DNA of 8,438 bases from an uncultured Actinomycetes bacterium (GTDB lineage: Bacteria > Actinomycetota > Actinomycetes > Nanopelagicales > Nanopelagicaceae): the NCBI GenBank assembly GCA_903865885.1, contig CAIPLJ010000114.1, forward strand, positions 1-8,438. The letters are read 5' to 3'. Of the stretch, positions 1-6,841 are shown in pieces (positions within the stretch are counted from its first letter, which is position 1; every line of letters starts with the position of its first letter). The notes beneath the pieces are model-generated. The model ran no database searches. It saw only the letters and a list, made by a program, of their open reading frames with translations, and was not told the DNA's origin. A program made the position numbers and the translations under genes.

Positions 1-1441
1 CCGTTTCCCAGCCTATAATGATGAGATATGAAAGCGCACGCATCGCCGTAAAGGCTTCGTGTCCTGGTGTATCGATAAAGGTGATTGCGCGATTAACGCC
101 ATCATGATCGTGGTGAATTTGGTAAGCGCCGATGTGCTGAGTAATTCCGCCAGCTTCGCCCTTAATAACTTCAGTCTTACGAATAGCATCGAGAAGCGAG
201 GTTTTACCGTGATCTACGTGTCCCATAACAGTAACTACTGGTGGGCGCGCCACAAGATCATCAGGATTCATATCTTCTAGCTCTTGAGCTAAGTCGATAT
301 CGAAGTCTTGTAGAAGTTCACGATCTTCATCTTCAGGAGAAACAATCTCAATCTGGTACTTGAGCTGTGCTCCTAGAATTTCGAATGTATCTGCATCTAC
401 AGATTGCGTTGCAGTAACCATTTCACCAAGGTGGAATAGAGCTGAAACTAACGCTGCTGGATCTGCGCCAATCTTCTCGGCAAAGTCTGCCAGCGATGAA
501 CCGCGACGCATACGAATCTTTGTCTTTCCATCACCGTGAGGAATAACTGCTCCACCAAGTTGTGGTGCTTGCATATTGTCGAATTCTTCGCGCAGCGCCT
601 TACGTGACTTCTGCTTACGCTTTGAAGATTTACTTGCATTCTTTCCAAATGCACCAGCTGTACCGCCGCGACCTGGACCACGATTTGGTCCGCCGCCACC
701 TGGACGTTGTGGACCACCTGCTGCACCACCTGGTGCACCACCCGTAGCACTTTGTGAACGATATGGACCTGACGATGTTGGTGCGCCACCTGTACGTGGT
801 GGGTAATTTCCTGTTCCAGTTCCCGCACCTGCTGGTCGAGCTCCACCTGGTCGTGCTGCAAAACCTGGACGAACAGAACCTGGTCGAGCTCCTGCCATTC
901 CTGGACGAGGTGCACCTGTTCCAGCTGGTCGTTGTGGTGGGCGTGGAACTGCGCCACCGGTTGAGAAAGGATTATTTCCAGGACGAGGTGGACGTGGAAC
1001 TGCGCCACCTGTTGAGAATGGATTGTTACCTGGACGTGGTGCAACTGGCGCAGTTGGTGTTGCATCAGATGCAGGTGTTGCTGCTGCTTCTGTTGCTGCT
1101 GCCTTTGCTTCATCGTGTGCAAGCTTTTCAGCATCGCGTGATGCCTTCAGTGCTGCAAGATCAACGCCGAGTTCGGCGGCAAGTTCTGCAGCTAATTCTG
1201 GATTTACTTCGGCAGTCTTCTTTGAGGCGGCAGTCTTCTTCGCTGCAGCTTTCTTGACTGGTTTTTTCTCTTCAACTGGTTTTGCATCTGGATAGAGCGC
1301 AACTAACTTGCGAACTACAGGTGCTTCAACTGTTGATGATGCTGATCGGACGAATTCGCCCATTTCTTGGAGTTTTGCAAGGACTTCCTTGCTCTCCATA
1401 CCGAGTTGTTTTGCCAACTCATGTACACGGACCTTTGACAC
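1..1441 (-). CDS. infB: Translation initiation factor IF-2 (partial, C-terminal half outside window)
   Basis: IF-2 is the GTPase that places initiator fMet-tRNA on the 30S subunit and promotes subunit joining. About 480 codons are visible. Residues 1-50 form the small IF2_N domain (VHELAKQLGMESKEVLAKL). Residues 55-125 are Lys/Ala/Glu-rich, and residues 130-265 are a low-complexity Gly/Pro/Arg linker of the actinobacterial kind. A basic patch follows near 265-290, and a second IF2_N-like domain spans about 300-370. The G domain then begins: G1 GHVDHGKT at 407-414, GGITQHIGAY from 431, and DTPGHEAFTAMRA from 457. The start is GTG at 1441, chosen because it gives the in-frame IF2_N domain and has AGGAG just upstream; the ATG at 1443 is out of frame. 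After residue 469 (bases 1-34) the reading frame stays open but no longer matches IF-2. It follows nusA after 195 nt. Confidence 0.96.
   Translation of the reverse strand, partial: MSKVRVHELAKQLGMESKEVLAKLQEMGEFVRSASSTVEAPVVRKLVALYPDAKPVEEKKPVKKAAAKKTAASKKTAEVNPELAAELAAELGVDLAALKASRDAEKLAHDEAKAAATEAAATPASDATPTAPVAPRPGNNPFSTGGAVPRPPRPGNNPFSTGGAVPRPPQRPAGTGAPRPGMAGARPGSVRPGFAARPGGARPAGAGTGTGNYPPRTGGAPTSSGPYRSQSATGGAPGGAAGGPQRPGGGGPNRGPGRGGTAGAFGKNASKSSKRKQKSRKALREEFDNMQAPQLGGAVIPHGDGKTKIRMRRGSSLADFAEKIGADPAALVSALFHLGEMVTATQSVDADTFEILGAQLKYQIEIVSPEDEDRELLQDFDIDLAQELEDMNPDDLVARPPVVTVMGHVDHGKTSLLDAIRKTEVIKGEAGGITQHIGAYQIHHDHDGVNRAITFIDTPGHEAFTAMRALSYLIIIGWET
935..1036 (-). repeat. 51-bp tandem duplication inside infB encoding RPGNNPFSTGGAVPRPP twice
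   Basis: Bases 986-1036 and 935-985 encode the same 17 residues in tandem (IF-2 residues 136-152 and 153-169). The two copies differ at seven nucleotide positions, all in third codon positions and all silent. It lies in the disordered Gly/Pro/Arg-rich linker between the IF2_N domains. Confidence 0.9.
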
Positions 1442-1445
1442 ATTT

Positions 1446-1450
1446 CTCCT
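1446..1450 (-). promoter_or_regulatory. Ribosome binding site of infB
   Basis: On the minus strand AGGAG lies four bases before the GTG at 1441. The spacing is slightly short but the match to the anti-Shine-Dalgarno sequence is strong, and it decides for the GTG start over the out-of-frame ATG two bases upstream. Confidence 0.7.
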
Positions 1451-1455
1451 GTCTT

Positions 1456-1486
1456 GGCCCGCATAAATTCTTGTGGGATGCGAGCC
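1456..1486 (-). promoter_or_regulatory. Possible hairpin in the infB leader, next to the ribosome binding site
   Basis: On the minus strand GGCTCGCAT (1486-1478) can pair with ATGCGGGCC (1464-1456). This makes a nine-base-pair stem with one G-U pair and a 13-nt loop. The stem ends five bases before the AGGAG of infB. There is no U-tract after it, so it is not an intrinsic terminator. It could affect ribosome access to infB or protect an mRNA end. The pairing is seen in the sequence; any function is inference. Confidence 0.4.
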
Positions 1487-1573
1487 CTAGTTGTTCGACC
1501 TCATGATGTAAACGAGCTCATTTGAGTTTCATATCTTTCGCATCCATTCCATAAAAGCCACTTGCGTAAATGA

Positions 1574-1599
1574 CGCCTGCGTAATACCGCCTGCGTAAT
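1574..1599. repeat. 12-nt direct repeat, two copies 14 nt apart, in the nusA-infB gap
   Basis: CGCCTGCGTAAT (plus strand) occurs exactly at 1574-1585 and 1588-1599. A third, partial copy of its core (TGCGTAA) lies at 1563-1569, so the core appears three times with spacings of 15 and 14 nt. The CGCCTG part of each full copy is complementary to CAGGCG at 1617-1622, which allows two mutually exclusive short hairpins in the transcript. No gene is visible in this gap. Confidence 0.75.
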
Positions 1600-1636
1600 G
1601 AGTGAAGTCTAGCGAACAGGCGCGAAAATCCCTATT

Positions 1637-2605
1637 TCATGCGGGATTATCGGGGTGGATATCGATACGCCAGCCAGTTAGGCGCGCTGCAAGGCGGGCA
1701 TTCTGCCCATCTTTTCCAATGGCTAATGAGAGTTGATAATCAGGCACAACAACTTTTGCTGAACGAGTTGCCTCGTCAACAATCGTCACACTCGTTACCT
1801 TTGCAGGTGCAAGAGCATGAGCTACAAACTTTGCTGGATCTTCATCGAAGTCGACGATATCAATCTTTTCTCCATTGAGTTCATCCATTACTGCGCGCGC
1901 ACGAGCACCTAGTGGCCCAATCAGTGAACCTTTAGGTGACACTCCTGCACGGTGTGATCGCACTGCAATCTTTGTGCGGTGGCCAGCCTCGCGAGCAACA
2001 GCCATAATTTCAACAATACGATCATTGATCTCAGGCACTTCAAGTGCGAATAGTTGCTTAACCAGCGCTGGGTGACTTCGGGACAACATAATTTCTGGCC
2101 CCTTAAGCCCTTGCTTTACCTCAACTACAAAACATTTGATGCGTTCGCCATGGGTATAGACCTCACCTGGTACCTGCTCTTGAGGTGGGATCTTTCCTTC
2201 AATGCGTCCGAGATTGACATGAATCATCTTCGGATCACGACCTTGCTGAATGATTCCAGAAACGATATCACCGACAGATGTTGTGAACTCCCCTACGATT
2301 TCTGCATCGTTTGTAGCTCGCATCTGCATCTTGATAGTTTGACGAGCGATAGATGTAGCAATGCGATCGAATCCTTCGACTTCAAGTACATCCTCGCTAA
2401 CACGTTCACCAAGCTCATTAAATGTAGGTACAAAAATCTGTATATCGCCGGTCTCGCGATCGAGTTGTACTCGTGCATATCGGTTGGGCTCATCTGTTTC
2501 AGTGTAAGCCGTCAGTACAGCCGCCTCGATTGCTTGAATTAACTGTTCAATCGGCATACCTTTTGCATCGGTGAGCAGAACGAGTGATGGAATATCAACA
2601 CCCAT
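1637..2605 (-). CDS. nusA: Transcription termination/antitermination factor NusA
   Basis: NusA binds RNA polymerase and nascent RNA and modulates pausing, intrinsic termination and antitermination. At 322 residues it has the compact actinobacterial layout without the extra C-terminal acidic repeats of E. coli. The polymerase-binding N-terminal domain covers about 1-105 and the S1 domain about 110-178. KH1 lies around 205-265 with a GxxG loop (GPLG, 230-233) and the stretch DELNGEKIDIVDFDEDP. KH2 lies around 270-318 and contains LSLAIGKDGQNARLAARLTG. The ATG at 2605 shares its A with the TAA stop of rimP (TAATG), so translation is probably coupled to rimP, and no strong Shine-Dalgarno sequence is seen. 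It ends with TGA 195 nt before infB. The ylxR gene that commonly follows nusA is not present. Confidence 0.97.
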   Translation of the reverse strand: MGVDIPSLVLLTDAKGMPIEQLIQAIEAAVLTAYTETDEPNRYARVQLDRETGDIQIFVPTFNELGERVSEDVLEVEGFDRIATSIARQTIKMQMRATNDAEIVGEFTTSVGDIVSGIIQQGRDPKMIHVNLGRIEGKIPPQEQVPGEVYTHGERIKCFVVEVKQGLKGPEIMLSRSHPALVKQLFALEVPEINDRIVEIMAVAREAGHRTKIAVRSHRAGVSPKGSLIGPLGARARAVMDELNGEKIDIVDFDEDPAKFVAHALAPAKVTSVTIVDEATRSAKVVVPDYQLSLAIGKDGQNARLAARLTGWRIDIHPDNPA

Positions 2606-3081
2606 TATTTGTCACCATCTTTGCGATTAAATTCAATCTCAACTTGTGCTCGCTTAATGTCTACGAGAGAAATCGTTACTTCTTTAACATCCTTCTTCTC
2701 TGTCACAGTTAGCGTTACATCAACCTCAGAGTTGGAAAGTATTCGACCAGTGACTACTTCGCCATCAGTCTTGGTGACCTTAAGAAGTCTGTCGACATTC
2801 TTGGCAAAGTGACGTGGAAGAGTGAGCGGGCGATCGATTCCGGGAGAAGTTACTTCGAGCGTGAATGGGGTCTCTCCCATAAATGGCGCATCATCGAGAA
2901 GCTCTGAGACAAGCTTTGATGCAACTGTTACTTGATCAAGATTGAGGGCGCTAGCGCCATCGACGATGACAGTGACAATGCGGTGCTGACCGGGAGATAC
3001 AAGATTGACATCTTCGAGAAAATATCCAGCTTTGTGAAGCGCCGGTGATATGAATTCAGAAATCTGGTCTTTCAGAGCCAT
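2605..3081 (-). CDS. rimP: Ribosome maturation factor RimP
   Basis: RimP assists late assembly of the 30S ribosomal subunit. At 158 residues it is of normal family length. The N-terminal alpha/beta domain covers about 1-85 and ends in the family signature LEVTSPGIDRPL (75-86) followed by LPRHF. The C-terminal Sm-like beta-barrel runs from about 90 to 152 (VDRLLKVTKTDGEVVTGRI, then VDIKRAQVEIEF). The start is the ATG at 3081; AGGA lies about 11 bases upstream, a loose spacing, and no alternative in-frame start is close by. The gene is 51 nt after the transporter stop and overlaps nusA by one base. rimP-nusA-infB is a widely conserved order linking transcription and translation functions. Confidence 0.96.
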   Translation of the reverse strand: MALKDQISEFISPALHKAGYFLEDVNLVSPGQHRIVTVIVDGASALNLDQVTVASKLVSELLDDAPFMGETPFTLEVTSPGIDRPLTLPRHFAKNVDRLLKVTKTDGEVVTGRILSNSEVDVTLTVTEKKDVKEVTISLVDIKRAQVEIEFNRKDGDK

Positions 3082-3132
3082 TACTGATGCCGTCCTATTC
3101 GATTGTTATTCAGTTGTCGTGCATAGGCAAAT

Positions 3133-3912
3133 TTACTGCATGTAGAGCGAGTATCCAAGTCGCAGAATAAGAAGACCGGTAACTATCAGATAGAAGATGC
3201 GGATGAAGCCTGAACCCTTCTTGATTGCCATATGTGAACCTGAATACCCGCCTATGAGGTTTGCGATTCCGAGCAAAAATCCAAGCTTCCACATGATGCC
3301 AATTCGAAAGCCGACCACGATGATGGATGCCAGGTTTGTTGTTGCATTGACTACCTTTGCAATGGCAGATGCACCAACAAATGCAAAGCCCATAATCGCA
3401 ACAAGTGCAATCATCAACATCGTGCCTGTACCTGGACCGATTAGCCCGTCATAGAAACCAATGAGGCAGGCAGCGATAGCGCCAATCACCATCATTTTTT
3501 GTGGCGAATGTTTTTCGACATGCACTTTTCCAAGATCGGGCTTTAACAAGGTATAGATAAATATCGCAATCATCATAAAGAAGATTGCGCTCTTAAAGCT
3601 TTCGGGTGAAATCTTCGAAGCCAGCAGAGAACCAAAGCAAGCTCCTATAAATGCTGGGATAACCATTGCAATCAAGAGCTTCGGATCCGTCTTAATCGAC
3701 CTTCGATATTTAATCGCTGCAGTTGTCGTGCCAAAGAACGCTGCGGTCTTAGATGTTGCAACAACGGATACTGGATTTCGATCGGGGAATGAGAGCAACA
3801 TCGCTGGAGTCTGAATTAGCCCTCCCCCGCCTGCGATGGCATCGATAAAACCAGAGGAGAACATTGCAAGAGCAAGGAGTGCGAGATTAATCGCAGAGAG
3901 GTCGTACAACAC
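3133..3912 (-). CDS. TSUP-family (TauE/SafE) membrane transporter, substrate unknown
   Basis: This 259-residue protein is almost entirely hydrophobic, with about eight probable membrane helices (roughly 8-36, 46-66, 80-98, 108-124, 139-157, 163-204 in part, 207-224 and 236-257). It shows the two-fold internal repeat of the TSUP family: GFIDAIAGGGGLIQTP (21-36) in the first half and GFYDGLIGPGTGTML (152-166) in the second. Characterised relatives move sulfite, sulfoacetate, taurine-derived or other small organic anions. Nothing here identifies the substrate. The GTG at 3912 is one base after the proS stop and has no clear Shine-Dalgarno sequence, so it is probably translated by coupling from proS. 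A start at Met17 would cut the first helix. It is the only gene in the window outside the usual neighbourhood. Confidence 0.88.
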   Translation of the reverse strand: MLYDLSAINLALLALAMFSSGFIDAIAGGGGLIQTPAMLLSFPDRNPVSVVATSKTAAFFGTTTAAIKYRRSIKTDPKLLIAMVIPAFIGACFGSLLASKISPESFKSAIFFMMIAIFIYTLLKPDLGKVHVEKHSPQKMMVIGAIAACLIGFYDGLIGPGTGTMLMIALVAIMGFAFVGASAIAKVVNATTNLASIIVVGFRIGIMWKLGFLLGIANLIGGYSGSHMAIKKGSGFIRIFYLIVTGLLILRLGYSLYMQ

Positions 3913-3913
3913 G

Positions 3914-5647
3914 TTATTGGAGAGTAGCTAACGTCTTTGCAATCTCATCGACTGCTGAAGCAACTGCTACTTCGGATTTATCGCCAGTTTTGCGAACTCG
4001 AACTTCCACATTTCCCTGCTCGAGAGCCTTACCTACAACGACAATCATTGGAATACCAATGAGTTCGGCATCCTTAAATTTAACTCCGGGTGAAGTACCG
4101 CGGCGGTCATCGATCATCACAGATATTCCACGCGCCTCAAGGTCTGCTGAAATCTTTTCAGCGGCTTCAAAGACGTTATCTTCTTTTCCTGTTGCAACAA
4201 CGTGGACCTTTGCAGGTGCAACTTCTACTGGCCATGAAAGACCAATCTCGTCATAACTCTGTTCGGCAATTGCTGCGACAGCGCGTGATACACCGATTCC
4301 ATAAGAGCCCATGGTCACTACCTGAGATTTACCATTTTGATCTAAGACTGTAAGTCCCAGCGCATCTGCATATTTGCGACCCAGTTGGAAGATGTGGCCA
4401 ATTTCAATAGCGCGATCAATGATGACTGGAGTTGCGCATTTCGGACACGCATCGCCCTTCTTAATCTGTGCAGCTTCAACGTAATGATCGATAGTGAAAT
4501 CACGACCGCTAACAACATTGCGCGCATGCTTATCTTTAGCATTTGCACCTGTCACCCATGAAGTACCAGGTGCAATGCGTGGATCGGCATAAACAGTGAT
4601 GCCGCTCTTTTTAGCATCTTGTGGACCGATGTAACCCTTAACAAGTCCTGGAAACTTTGCAAAATCTGCTTCTTCAAATACGCGAATCTCATTGACGCCT
4701 GCAAGATTTGCTTGAAGACGTTTGAGGTCGACTTCGCGATCTCCTGGGACCAACACTGATATCGCTTTCTCATCTGCCATCAACATGACATTTTTAAGAG
4801 TCATAGAACCGTCATATCCCCCACCGAACTTTGCGTTGAGCAAGTCAACAAGAGTGTCGATAGTTGGCGTATTGGGGGAATCAAAGACTTCGAGGGCTGC
4901 AACCTTGGATGCATCACTGGGCGCAACCACGGTTGTCATAGCTTCGACATTGGCTGCATATCCACATTTTTCACAGAGCACATATGTATCTTCACCAGTC
5001 TCGCATGGTGCTAAGAATTCTTCTGACGCAGACCCACCCATGGCACCTGATACTGCGCTGACGATGTTGTACTTCATCCGCAAACGATCAAAGGTCTTAA
5101 TGTATGCAGCTCGGTGGCGCATATAAGACTCGACTAAGCCTTCATCGGTGAGGTCGAATGAATATGAATCCTTCATGACAAATTCACGCCCACGGATAAT
5201 GCCAGAGCGAGGACGAGCTTCGTCGCGATACTTCGTTTGAATTTGATAGAGAGCAAGTGGTAAATCTTTATAGGACGAGTATTCGCCTTTGACCATCAAT
5301 GTAAACATCTCTTCGTGTGTTGGCCCTAAGAGGTAGTCGGCGCCTTTGCGATCTTTGAGGCGGAATAAATCTGGACCGTAATCGTTCCAACGTCCAGTGG
5401 TCTCGTAGGCATCTTTCGGAAGAAGAGCCGGGAAATGTACTTCTTGGAAACCAGCTTTATCCATCTCATCGCGAACAATGTTTTCAATATTGCGAAGTGT
5501 GATGACGCCTAGTGGCAGCCATGAATAGACACCTGCTGCGATCCGGCGAATGTATCCGGCGCGGACTAAGAGGCGGTGACTTGGAACTTCAGCATCTGCT
5601 GGGTCATCGCGCAAAGTACGCAAGAAGAGAGTGGACATTCGCAACAT
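3914..5647 (-). CDS. proS: Prolyl-tRNA synthetase, bacterial type with editing domain
   Basis: ProS is the class II enzyme that charges tRNA-Pro with proline in the cytoplasm. At 577 residues it matches the bacterial form with an inserted editing domain, not the shorter archaeal/eukaryote-like form. The catalytic core begins with SHRLLVRAGYIRRIAAGVYS (23-42). GPTHEE is at 108-113, motif 2 (YRDEARPRSGIIRGREF) at 140-156 and motif 3 (GSYGIGVSRAVAA) at 447-459. The YbaK-like insertion that removes mischarged Ala-tRNA-Pro lies about 230-395, with a Lys (K285) in the expected region. The anticodon-binding domain starts near 475. CEKCG (225-229) and CPKC (401-404) flank the insertion. The ATG at 5647 is preferred over Met4 because AGGG lies eight bases before it. 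The gene follows ispG by 21 nt. Confidence 0.97.
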   Translation of the reverse strand: MLRMSTLFLRTLRDDPADAEVPSHRLLVRAGYIRRIAAGVYSWLPLGVITLRNIENIVRDEMDKAGFQEVHFPALLPKDAYETTGRWNDYGPDLFRLKDRKGADYLLGPTHEEMFTLMVKGEYSSYKDLPLALYQIQTKYRDEARPRSGIIRGREFVMKDSYSFDLTDEGLVESYMRHRAAYIKTFDRLRMKYNIVSAVSGAMGGSASEEFLAPCETGEDTYVLCEKCGYAANVEAMTTVVAPSDASKVAALEVFDSPNTPTIDTLVDLLNAKFGGGYDGSMTLKNVMLMADEKAISVLVPGDREVDLKRLQANLAGVNEIRVFEEADFAKFPGLVKGYIGPQDAKKSGITVYADPRIAPGTSWVTGANAKDKHARNVVSGRDFTIDHYVEAAQIKKGDACPKCATPVIIDRAIEIGHIFQLGRKYADALGLTVLDQNGKSQVVTMGSYGIGVSRAVAAIAEQSYDEIGLSWPVEVAPAKVHVVATGKEDNVFEAAEKISADLEARGISVMIDDRRGTSPGVKFKDAELIGIPMIVVVGKALEQGNVEVRVRKTGDKSEVAVASAVDEIAKTLATLQ

Positions 5648-5655
5648 ATCGCGAA

Positions 5656-5659
5656 CCCT
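5656..5659 (-). promoter_or_regulatory. Ribosome binding site deciding the proS start
   Basis: AGGG on the minus strand is eight bases upstream of the ATG at 5647 and 17 bases upstream of the next in-frame ATG (codon 4). The spacing favours the longer protein, MLRMSTLFLR. Confidence 0.55.
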
Positions 5660-5668
5660 ACTAGAGGT

Positions 5669-6820
5669 TTACGAAGTTGTGACGGAAGGTTCTCCTGATG
5701 CAACGCCTGCGGCTTCCATCTCTTCGGCAAGTCGCATCGCTTCTTCAATGAGAGTCTCAACAATCTGCGCTTCAGGAACAGTCTTAATTACTTGCCCCTT
5801 TACGAAGATCTGGCCTTTTCCATTTCCTGATGCAACTCCGAGATCTGCTTCGCGAGCTTCGCCAGGACCATTAACAACACAGCCCATGACAGCTACGCGA
5901 AGTGGAACTGTCATTCCTTGTAGACCTGCTTGAACCTTTTCGGCCAAGGTATAAACATCTACCTGCGCACGCCCACATGAAGGACATGAAACGATTTCGA
6001 GTTTACGTTGGCGCAAATTGAGTGATTCGAGAATAGAGATTCCAACCTTCACCTCTTCAACAGGGGGTGCTGATAGTGAGACGCGAATTGTGTCGCCAAT
6101 TCCTTCAGCAAGAAGGATTCCAAATGCCGTTGCAGATTTGATTGTTCCTTGGAAGATTGGACCAGCCTCTGTTACACCCAGGTGTAGCGGATAATCACAC
6201 TTGGCAGCAAGTATTCGATAGGCGTTCACCATTGTTACTGGGTCATGATGCTTCACAGATATTTTAATATTACTAAATCCATGTTCTTCAAAGAGTGATG
6301 CCTCCCAGAGAGCAGATTCTGCAAGTGCTTCTGGGGTTGCTTTGCCATACTTTGCGAGCAGTCGCGGATCAAGTGAGCCAGCATTAACGCCGATACGAAT
6401 TGGTATTCCCGCATCTCCTGCAGCCTTTGCTACTTCTTTTACCTTGTCATCAAATTGCTTGATGTTTCCAGGGTTTACGCGAACAGCCGCACACCCTGCA
6501 TCGATTGCAGCGAAGATGTACTTCGGCTGAAAATGAATATCTGCAATCACTGGAATCTGAGATTTTTTAGCAATCTGTGCAAGAGCATCAGCATCATCTT
6601 GCGATGGAACTGCAACGCGAACAATCTGACATCCTGATGCTGTGAGCTCGGCAATCTGCTGCAAGGTTGCATTGACATCGGATGTCAGAGTTGTGCACAT
6701 TGATTGAACACTGACGGGTGAATCAGAACCAACACCAACTGAACCAACCTGAAGCTGGCGTGTCTTGCGACGCGGATGCAGCGTTGGAGGTGGGGCGCTT
6801 GGAATTCCGAGATCAACCAT
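5669..6820 (-). CDS. ispG: 4-hydroxy-3-methylbut-2-enyl diphosphate synthase (IspG/GcpE)
   Basis: IspG is the iron-sulfur enzyme that reductively converts methylerythritol cyclodiphosphate to HMBPP, the penultimate step of the MEP isoprenoid route. The 383-residue length fits the two-domain bacterial form. A TIM-barrel domain runs from about 20 to 265 (VGVGSDSPVSVQSM near 28-41, VIADIHF at 91-97, RVNPGNI at 114-120). The C-terminal cluster domain carries the three expected cysteine ligands, C279 and C282 in CPSCGR and C313 in GCVVNGPGE, plus the glutamate of that motif (E320). The ATG at 6820 gives the usual actinobacterial N-terminus (APPPTLHPRRKTRQL). Its upstream Shine-Dalgarno match is weak (AAGG, about 13 bases away). 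It lies 21 nt after the protease gene and shares the pathway with dxr two genes upstream. Confidence 0.97.
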   Translation of the reverse strand: MVDLGIPSAPPPTLHPRRKTRQLQVGSVGVGSDSPVSVQSMCTTLTSDVNATLQQIAELTASGCQIVRVAVPSQDDADALAQIAKKSQIPVIADIHFQPKYIFAAIDAGCAAVRVNPGNIKQFDDKVKEVAKAAGDAGIPIRIGVNAGSLDPRLLAKYGKATPEALAESALWEASLFEEHGFSNIKISVKHHDPVTMVNAYRILAAKCDYPLHLGVTEAGPIFQGTIKSATAFGILLAEGIGDTIRVSLSAPPVEEVKVGISILESLNLRQRKLEIVSCPSCGRAQVDVYTLAEKVQAGLQGMTVPLRVAVMGCVVNGPGEAREADLGVASGNGKGQIFVKGQVIKTVPEAQIVETLIEEAMRLAEEMEAAGVASGEPSVTTS

Positions 6821-6841
6821 GACGCTTATTCTGCCTTATCT

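Noticed and set aside
3..11. GTTTCCCAG at the edge resembles the start of a random-amplification primer tag
   Set aside because: Only nine bases agree and the following bases do not match the tag, so chance is sufficient. The break in IF-2 similarity stands without it.
448..1134. Long minus-strand reading frame rich in Gln, His and Val
   Set aside because: It overlaps infB in another frame. Its composition is what the Gly/Pro/Arg codons of the IF-2 linker give when shifted by one base, and it has no recognisable domain.
754..1257. Plus-strand Leu/Val-rich 167-codon frame opposite infB
   Set aside because: It is the antisense reading of the same low-complexity linker. It lies wholly inside a confidently assigned gene and no independent signal supports it.
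2054..2542. Plus-strand 162-codon frame opposite nusA
   Set aside because: It lies entirely within nusA, whose domains are intact, and resembles no known family.
3082..3132. Possible promoter (TTGCCT with TAACAA, 16-nt spacing) between the transporter and rimP
   Set aside because: The -10 element matches the consensus at only half of its positions, and the gap is short in a tightly spaced gene set. Not supportable from sequence alone.
4434..4973. Paired CxxC motifs in proS as a possible novel zinc-binding addition
   Set aside because: Cysteine pairs at the borders of the insertion domain occur in other bacterial prolyl-tRNA synthetases, so this is not an unusual fusion.
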